Source: Rhynchosporium graminicola (lineage: Eukaryota; Ascomycota; Leotiomycetes; Helotiales; Ploettnerulaceae). From it: a stretch of 64,000 nt of DNA. Below, in pieces: positions 58,001 through 64,000 of the stretch; position 1 is the stretch's first letter; every line of letters starts with the position of its first letter. A program made the position numbers and the translations under genes. The notes under the pieces are model-generated. The model had not been told where the DNA came from. It was given only the letters and a program-made list of their open reading frames with translations, and did no database searches. The stretch spans positions 124,001 through 188,000 of the forward strand of contig FJUW01000019.1 in NCBI GenBank assembly GCA_900074885.1. The letters are read 5' to 3'.

Positions 58001-58171
58001 TGCATCCTCTTCAGCCCCATCTTCTTCGCAGGGATCGCAGCCACCTAAAAAGCAAGGCCCAAGTACTTTTGAAGAAATGGGTATCCCGGCTGGGAAGAAT
58101 GAGAGTGATTGTGTAAGTCTATCCTGCCCATGCTTACAGCCCAGCACTAATAATAGTAGATTATTATGTAA
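55094..58171 (+). CDS. Chitin synthase activator, SKT5/CHS4-like, Sel1 repeats
   Basis: Sel1-repeat protein related to yeast Skt5, which activates and localises the class IV chitin synthase Chs3 at the plasma membrane. Exons 55094-55265, 55507-58112 and 58160-58171 give 929 residues; introns are 241 bp (GTACGT..ACAG) and 47 bp. Residues 1-60 are Gln/Tyr-rich. Sel1-like repeats fill about 300-570 (AEFMKSMWLEFGKFGYRVDK, RAEYRIGMQYENSNNSVKAV, AEFAMGYFYEIGMHVECDLR). A Pro/Gln-rich disordered tail follows, with polyglutamine near 57850-57970. The last exon encodes only IIM-stop, so the protein ends SDCIIM, a CaaX prenylation box like that of Skt5. The final intron ends AATAGTAG, two acceptors in tandem; use of the first gives Cys followed by TAG. 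Which acceptor is used is not shown by sequence. Confidence 0.9.
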
Positions 58172-58703
58172 CATCCTTTGATAGTCGAGTTGGAGCGTAG
58201 CTTCTCTCCCCTCTTTGTTGAGAAGAGTGGAACTTGAGATTTGGATGAGAGATTAATGACTTGATGCAGCGAGCATTCTTGGTGTTGGCATTGTCTTCTT
58301 CATACGTGTTTTGCATTCAAATTTTTTGTGGATTTGGGCTCTTGCATTGGTACTTGCGTCCGCATATAGAAATCTGTGAGGAGAATGATACCCAAGATGC
58401 TTGTTTTCATGTGAGACTCCATCGCAACTTCCATTTCTATGCTTCATGAGGCACGTGATGCAGCTAATGTCTCCACTTTTCCACTCCTTCCTTTTTAGGA
58501 GCAGATCAAGGCTCATCTTGTCTTTGTCTCTTCTGCCTCTCAGTTTCTCCTTTTCTTTGACAATTTATATGTAAATATATATTCTCTCCCAATTTCTAAC
58601 GGCAAAAATCCTTTGTCGACAAGAGCTGCAACACACGTTTACAGCCTTCACAAATTCTCTGCGCCTCCATTTGAATCCTCAAAACTACGCCCAAACCTCC
58701 ACT
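58172..58703. other. Intergenic between the SKT5-like gene and HOP2
   Basis: 3' flank of one gene and promoter of the next; contains GGCACGTGATGC near 58451 and a pyrimidine-rich stretch before the HOP2 start. No gene seen. Confidence 0.5.
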
Positions 58704-59821
58704 ATGGCGCCACGCAAGCCAAAAATCGATGATGACGCACAATCCACAACATCTAACGACGTCCCCGCCATCCTCAAACCCAAGACCGAGAAAGCCAAAG
58801 TCGAGAAAGTCAAAGTCGAGAAAGTCAAGTCCGATAAACCGAAAGTCACCAAACCAAAAGCTCCCAAGAAGGAGAAAGTTGAAGTCGAGGGTGCAGTTTC
58901 AGTGAAAGAGAAGAAAGTGACTGCAAAAGCGAAGGGCGAGGATGGGGAGGGGAAGGCTGTTGGCAAGGAGAGTAAAGATGGAAAGGATGGCAAGGATGGG
59001 AAAGAGAAAATTAAGCCCGTGAACGGTGATGAGGCTGTGGCAATTATTGCGGAGTATTTGAGGGTGCAGAATAGACCGTATAGTGCTACGGAGGTAAGTT
59101 TGAATTTGCATGGCAAGGTACGTTGAATCCCCGAATGCGGTCTCGTTGGTGTTGAATCGCGTTATGGAACGACACGTCGAAAACACCAGACATATGAGGG
59201 GATTGTATGTGCTAATATAAGACCTTCTTTGTAGGTGACCAAGACAGTAGCCGACAAAATCCTCAAGGAGATGGAGCAAAATGGCCAGATCAAAGGAAAA
59301 GCCTCCAAGAGCGGAACCGGCGGCCAATGGGTCTTCTGGTCTATCCAGGTACTTCGCACCCCATCTCAGCCAATATCATTGTTATCAGTTTTGCATCATC
59401 TAACACAAAAACGATCTAGGATCCAGCAGACTCCGCCTCTCCCGAAGAGCTCGCCTCAATGGAAGTCCTCATCACTTCCCTTCGCGACTCTCTCCCCATC
59501 CTAAAGTCCACACTCAAGACTCACACCAACAAACTCAGCACTCTCAAGTCTGCCCCCACCACTTTCGCACTCGCGTCCAATATCGAGAGATTGCGTGTCG
59601 AGAACCAAGCCAAGGGCGAGCAATTGAGGGATTTGAGAGAGGGGAATGTTAAAATGGTGACGACGGAGGAGGTCGAGACGGTGGAGAGGGAACTGAAGTT
59701 TTGGACGGCGAAGAGGTGGGTTAGGAAGAAGGCGTTTGAGAATTTGGAAGGAGTGCTGCTGGATGGGATGAGCAGAGAGGATATTTGGGAGAAGGCGGGG
59801 ATCGAGGGGGATTGTTATTGA
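58704..59821 (+). CDS. HOP2: Meiotic homologous-pairing protein HOP2 (TBPIP family)
   Basis: Partner of Mnd1 that stimulates Dmc1/Rad51-mediated strand invasion between homologs in meiosis. Exons 58704-59117, 59235-59348 and 59420-59821 give 309 residues; introns are 117 and 71 bp, both phase 0. Residues about 110-168 form the winged-helix DNA-binding domain (AIIAEYLRVQNRPYSATEVS, DKILKEMEQNGQIKGKA, GGQWVFWSIQ). A leucine-rich coiled coil follows (TSLRDSLPILKSTLKTHTNK, IERLRVENQAKGEQLRDL), then the conserved end WTAKRWVRKKAFENLEGVL. Core Hop2 proteins are about 210-230 residues; here a ~105-residue Lys/Glu/Gly-rich N-terminal extension (EKVKVEKVKSDKPK, SKDGKDGKDGKEK) is added, resembling linker-histone tails. 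The start at 58704 is the first ATG in frame; an internal start seems unlikely because no Met precedes the winged helix. Confidence 0.9.
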
Positions 59822-60748
59822 GTGGGTTAACGCTCGATTGGAGAGATATGCAGGTCTGCTTGTTGGAGAAGTGAAGATATGCTCTTGACATGTGAAGGCT
59901 TGATATATTGGCCTACATGGGGATGGAACTTGCTGAAAGGTCTTTCTATCATTTGAAGGTGCACTGATGAAATACCTTGCTATTTGGAGGAGGGATTTGA
60001 GGCGGACGTACTGTTTGATATCCATGCGCTTCTTTACATGCTACTTTAGCTTAACACGTCAGATTCAAAAATTGAACGATTTGCAATTCAATGGCACGCT
60101 ACAGAGACTCCTTCCTCAATACCACAATTGGGGCTACGAGTAGGAATCAATTGAATTATCATGCAACTAGCTATCTCCTATGGACCTTCATCCACAATTG
60201 GTTGGATAAGGTAAAATTCTGCATAACTGCTTGGCCATTCTCTGTTCTTATACGGCCAGGGACTCAGCAGGATAAAACAACAATGTCCTAAGTCATGTGG
60301 CGGCTGCGAACTTGTTGAAACTCAGCTTCAATCCGGAATCGAGATGTAGCTTGGTCTTGGGATACTTCCTTTTGGAAAGGGTGATTGATTGGTTTGAAAG
60401 TTATAAAATGCTTTGTGGCTGGTTAGAGTGATACTTTAATTCTTTGTCACCACTTCTCTGAATTACGCTCACCTTCTGCTGTCTTCGGCTAAGGTGAGAT
60501 CTGGACGCTAACACTATCTCAGCGCAAAAAAAACATAATCCCATCAAAAACCTTCTCCTCAATATACAGCAGTCTCCATTCGACATAAACCCTCGAAATT
60601 TCCACTCAAGACGGTGAGGAAGTGTTTCCGTACGAGGGTCATCCTTCCATCCCCATAGAATCAATTCGAGTCTCCTTCTCGTAAGTGTAAGGTTTAGCTA
60701 TGCGACATCTTAATATTAGCTAATTCTGTGTTCGGTCAGCCCACCACT
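59822..60748. other. Intergenic; possible leader intron of the BTB gene
   Basis: No coding sequence supported. A likely intron at about 60679-60739 (GTAAGT, branch GCTAAT, GGTCAG) ends nine bases upstream of the BTB start and probably lies in its 5' leader. Confidence 0.45.
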
Positions 60749-61414
60749 ATGGTTACCTTTCTCGTCGGTCACGATCACCTACCAACTCCGTTCTTCGTCC
60801 ACGAGCATCTGGTTTCCGCGCATTCACCGTTCTTCAAGGCTGCACTAGAGGATCAAATCATGGATGGTACAACCCAGACTATACGCGTAAGGAGCGTGGA
60901 CAAGGAATCATTTGGTACCCTGGTTCATTGGGTGTATGCAGAGCAGATTGAACCTGAGTTAGGCATCTACGTCAACCACGATCGTGATGGATTTAAATTC
61001 GTCGATGTCGTGAAGGTTTGGAAGATTGCAGAACGCGCTCTCATGCCGGCTTTGCAAGCCGCCGCTCTGGGACTCATGATAAACAAGAGATTTCTGGCAA
61101 ATGATCACGATGTCATCTACCTTGCCAACTTCATCTACGAGACGCTAGCGGAGCAGCTGACTTCCAAGCTGCGAAGATTCATCCACATCTATCTTACCTT
61201 TGATTGCGCGGGCGACAGGTATCAGGACCTGGTTCACCGATTACCTCATCATACTGTCGTTGATGTCTCTAAGTCACTATCGAACGTCTATAAAGCCCTC
61301 GATGAACACGCTACTCGGACCTCTAACATGGCAATGGACAGGCTCAAGATCACCGACTGTCTTCTTCGTCCTACAGCGGGCATTCTATCGATTATGGAGA
61401 ATCCTTCCTTGTAA
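60749..61414 (+). CDS. BTB/POZ domain protein
   Basis: Single-exon frame of 221 residues from ATG 60749. Residues 1-95 form the BTB fold: MVTFLVGHDHLPTPFFVHEH, VSAHSPFFKAALEDQIMDGT and KESFGTLVHWVYAEQIEP. After a short variable loop comes VVKVWKIAERALMPALQAAA, the BACK-like helices typical of short fungal BTB proteins, and a less conserved C-terminus (TSKLRRFIHIYLTF.., LPHHTVVDVSKSL). BTB domains mediate dimerisation and cullin-3 binding, but proteins of this short fungal type are mostly uncharacterised. It is the intact relative of the two broken copies at 37.6-38.1 and 39.7-40.2 kb. The 5' leader is probably spliced; a further upstream coding exon cannot be excluded. Confidence 0.7.
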   Translation: MVTFLVGHDHLPTPFFVHEHLVSAHSPFFKAALEDQIMDGTTQTIRVRSVDKESFGTLVHWVYAEQIEPELGIYVNHDRDGFKFVDVVKVWKIAERALMPALQAAALGLMINKRFLANDHDVIYLANFIYETLAEQLTSKLRRFIHIYLTFDCAGDRYQDLVHRLPHHTVVDVSKSLSNVYKALDEHATRTSNMAMDRLKITDCLLRPTAGILSIMENPSL

Positions 61415-62313
61415 AACAATCTGTTCCTGGAATCAACCTTGTGAGATAGATACCAAAAATCAGATTCGGTAAAATGACTTTCGGGACTTGACCGCTTCCA
61501 AAACCTCAAAACTCTGTCGGCATTCTCTTGCATGTGAGCCCTCTCCTTTTTGAATAAGTTGTAGCTCCCTCGATGTAGTAATATCTCGGAATCCACCTTT
61601 AAAACACCAATATAAGCCAATTTCTCCTTGAAATAGTATAGACTTCCCAAGTACCAAAACATCAACAGCAGTTCCGCCAAATCTCTCTGCTTGACTCTTG
61701 CTGACTAAGCGAGCGAGCAGAAACTGCTCGCTCAGAAGTCACCGAATTAAAAAGGCAGCGAAACGAAGCCAAGTCTCGGAAGTTTTTCTGTTTTATATGT
61801 ATCTTATGATCGAGGGGCAATAGTCGCTGAAAAGGACGACGTTGTGTAGCTGGTCGTTCCTATGCTATGTTTACTTTTCGCTTAAATTGACGCTAACATG
61901 GAAGTATAATCCAGACTTTATTTGTTCATAATTGAGACTGGGCGATGATACTATGAAGACTATACGACAATTGGTAAATACTTGCAAGTAAATCTGGTAT
62001 CGAGCATAGCTGACAAACGCAGCAGAGGATGGGTCAAAAATTATAGTCTGCGCCTGTGACTGATGTTCAACCTGAATTCGAGATTCGCGCTAGTCTACCC
62101 TGGTTCAAATGCAAGGCACACAACACAGCAGAACAAATACTCCACTCTCTTTGCCTCTATATCTTCTCTTGCCCAGACGACGACAACAAATCTCTCACAC
62201 GCGATCTTTGCACAAGCAGACACTGTCAAGTCTCCTGTTGCTTCTATAGCCATTTCGAGTCCATCCAAAAGCAAAACAGCTCGAAAAAATCGCCCACTCA
62301 ACACGATCTCACC
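61415..62313. other. Intergenic, no gene recognised
   Basis: No domain-bearing frame. A short inverted stretch around GAGCGAGCAGAAACTGCTCGCTC (near 61710) could fold as a hairpin. Confidence 0.45.
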
Positions 62314-62604
62314 ATGGCTATTCGACTCTTCGACAGATCCAGCGGTAGATCTGGAGGCGGGGACTACACCAGATTTCGCAACACCGCTGATTGCTGGACT
62401 TCAAAGGGTGGAGTAATCAAGAAGGGGAAGTCAAATGGCAGATTCGTCAGATTCGTCAGAAGAATGAAGTTGAGGCTGGGATTGAAGGAGCCTGTCAAGA
62501 GAACTGAGGTTGATGAGGTTGATAATGAGCACAATGTTAGTTCTTCGTATTCGCACTCGGAAGTCAAGAAGCTAACGTACATTTCCCAGGAAATGTACCA
62601 TTGA
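62314..62604 (+). CDS. Hypothetical small basic protein
   Basis: 96-residue frame from an ATG in a strong context (CTCACCATGGC). It contains a basic helix-like part (NGRFVRFVRRMKLRLGLKEP) followed by an acidic Asp/Glu-Val stretch and a Ser/Tyr-rich tail. No family is recognised, and no intron or neighbour supports it. It may be a real small gene or chance. Confidence 0.3.
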   Translation: MAIRLFDRSSGRSGGGDYTRFRNTADCWTSKGGVIKKGKSNGRFVRFVRRMKLRLGLKEPVKRTEVDEVDNEHNVSSSYSHSEVKKLTYISQEMYH

Positions 62605-64000
62605 GAAGGCGCTGTATGGGAGATTGGTATGGGAGGAAGTTACTGGGCTGTAATGGGTAGCAAAATAAAAAATATTGAATGTCACCAGTATTGATGCTCT
62701 ACCTGTACCAGTTTCGTGGTATCGTTGGTCAATGTGCTGTCTTGACTTCGTGAAATCCAAAATATTATCAAAGTGAAGTCCTGTAATCACCTTGCTGATA
62801 AGGGCAACAACGCAATTAGTGGCCTAGCGTCAAACGTGCCTCATTATCGGAGTTGGGAATATTTTTTCCCTCATCGTACCCTTATTCGACCTCTGCATAA
62901 ACTCTTGGGTCGATATCGACATAGCTTTTCGAAATTTCTCGACCTCGATTCCTTGACCTCCACTTGCAAACCATTGGGCACCCTGGAGTGAAGATACCAG
63001 TACCACATCTCAAGATATCAGGACCTTTCCTCACGGAGAACTCGCCAGTCACCGTGTATAGCCGGAATCCAATATCTCAACACATGCTCCATGATGGCGA
63101 TGGTTCAGACCAAGGATATCGTGGACATGAAGTGCGATACTTCAGGAGAGTTCAAGTCTCGTTGTCGCAAGTGATTTTCTACAGGACTCTACACAACGTT
63201 ACATAATTTCGAGAGTTGGAAAGCATATGGAACATACACCACAAGTAAATCCAAACTTCCAAATGACATTGACCACCAAGAGGTACGCTAGGAGAAAATA
63301 TCTAGCTATGATAGGTGGGTAGTAATTTTGTGTTGATCGACACTAGCAGTGATGAATAGGCAAGACTTCATGTGTTAAATTTGGCAATTGACCATCAGCA
63401 AGACGTACCAAAAACCAGATCTATCGCCCCAATAATCGCTACTGTATCAGCTCATAAGTGACATCCACTCAGCACACCCAAATTACTCGAGTGGCAAGTT
63501 CAGGAGCACGAATATATACACGATAAGGTCACTCAATTCCATCTCGAGCTGCGAGCATGTTTTCCGTTGTTGATAGCGGCTAGAAAGCCACTCGAGAGAT
63601 CTTGGTGCAAATCTCCGGGGCAGATATATGCGGTATGTATCCGGGCGCAAGAAACTCGCTTGTAAAGGTCCTGTTATGTGGATGAATTATCAGTAAACAA
63701 TTCTCGTAACATCTACAATTCTAATCCAGGGCTAAAGTTTGTATGTGACGGGGTGGTTTGTACCATGAACTTCTCTCGCCCTTCAGATTCCCTCAGGAAT
63801 GGCGTCAAAGCACCAACATCCATAGCGTGAGTGAGAATACCATAATATGGTTGAGAATACGGGTAATTCAGCAAATAAAATGCGGATGCTCTTCACCCGT
63901 CTGGGGATCTCGACATCAAGTACCTTTTCTACAGCAAATGCACATCTGTTCCTTGGTCATCGTCGATTTGTAATCGAGACGGTTGAAGTAGGGTACGGCT
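62605..64000. other. No gene recognised to the window end
   Basis: Short frames only (62773-63206, 63758-63973), none with a domain. A gene entering from beyond 64000 cannot be excluded. Confidence 0.45.

Noticed and set aside
1..64000. tRNA genes, rRNA, CRISPR arrays
   Set aside because: No tRNA-like cloverleaf with B-box, no rRNA segment and no spaced direct-repeat array was found by reading; CRISPR is not expected in a fungal nucleus.

Overview
The window is nuclear DNA of a filamentous ascomycete. The evidence is short introns (about 36-250 bp) with GT..AG ends and CTAAC/CTGAC-like branch sites, fungal-only genes (SPC34, SKT5-type chitin synthase activator, Zn2Cys6 regulator), and a Ty1/copia retrotransposon carrying C-to-T (RIP-type) damage. 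The style of the lineage-specific genes suggests a leotiomycete of the Botrytis/Sclerotinia kind; this is inference, not proven from the sequence.

Layout. 0.4-4.9 kb holds two housekeeping genes on the + strand: a SAS2-like MYST histone acetyltransferase and the DASH kinetochore subunit SPC34. 5-23 kb is an accessory region of poorly conserved + strand genes. It has two damaged chromodomain-like paralogs (5-8 kb), a damaged Myb/SANT-like gene A (10-12.4 kb), an intact Zn2Cys6 gene B (12.9-14.3 kb) sharing the N-terminal module of A, a repeat-bearing gene D of uncertain integrity (14.9-16.1 kb), a frameshifted relic on the - strand (18 kb), and an intact Myb/SANT-like gene C (20.8-22.7 kb). 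23-26 kb shows no convincing gene.

26-36.4 kb is a dense conserved block: UGGT (- strand) and COPA/alpha-COP (+ strand) are transcribed divergently from a 525-bp shared promoter, followed by the proteasome subunit RPN12 (- strand). UGGT acts in ER glycoprotein quality control and alpha-COP in Golgi-to-ER traffic, so the pair serves one secretory route. 37-49.4 kb is a decay zone: two broken BTB genes and a broken TPR-type gene whose first intron contains a complete 5.8-kb Ty1/copia element with 173-bp LTRs and a 5-bp target duplication. 51-60 kb is conserved again: CHL1 helicase (- strand), SKT5-like chitin synthase activator and HOP2 (+ strand). An intact BTB gene lies at 60.7 kb and little is seen after 62.6 kb.

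The most notable observations are: an 8-nt microexon inside the Walker A motif of CHL1; a tandem TAG-TAG splice acceptor deciding whether the SKT5-like protein receives its CaaX prenylation box; the intron-borne copia element whose 12 LTR differences are all CpA/TpG to TpA changes; and a local family of putative DNA-binding proteins with a shared N-terminal module and different C-terminal modules. All exon coordinates were derived by reading splice sites and frames by eye; no database search was run.
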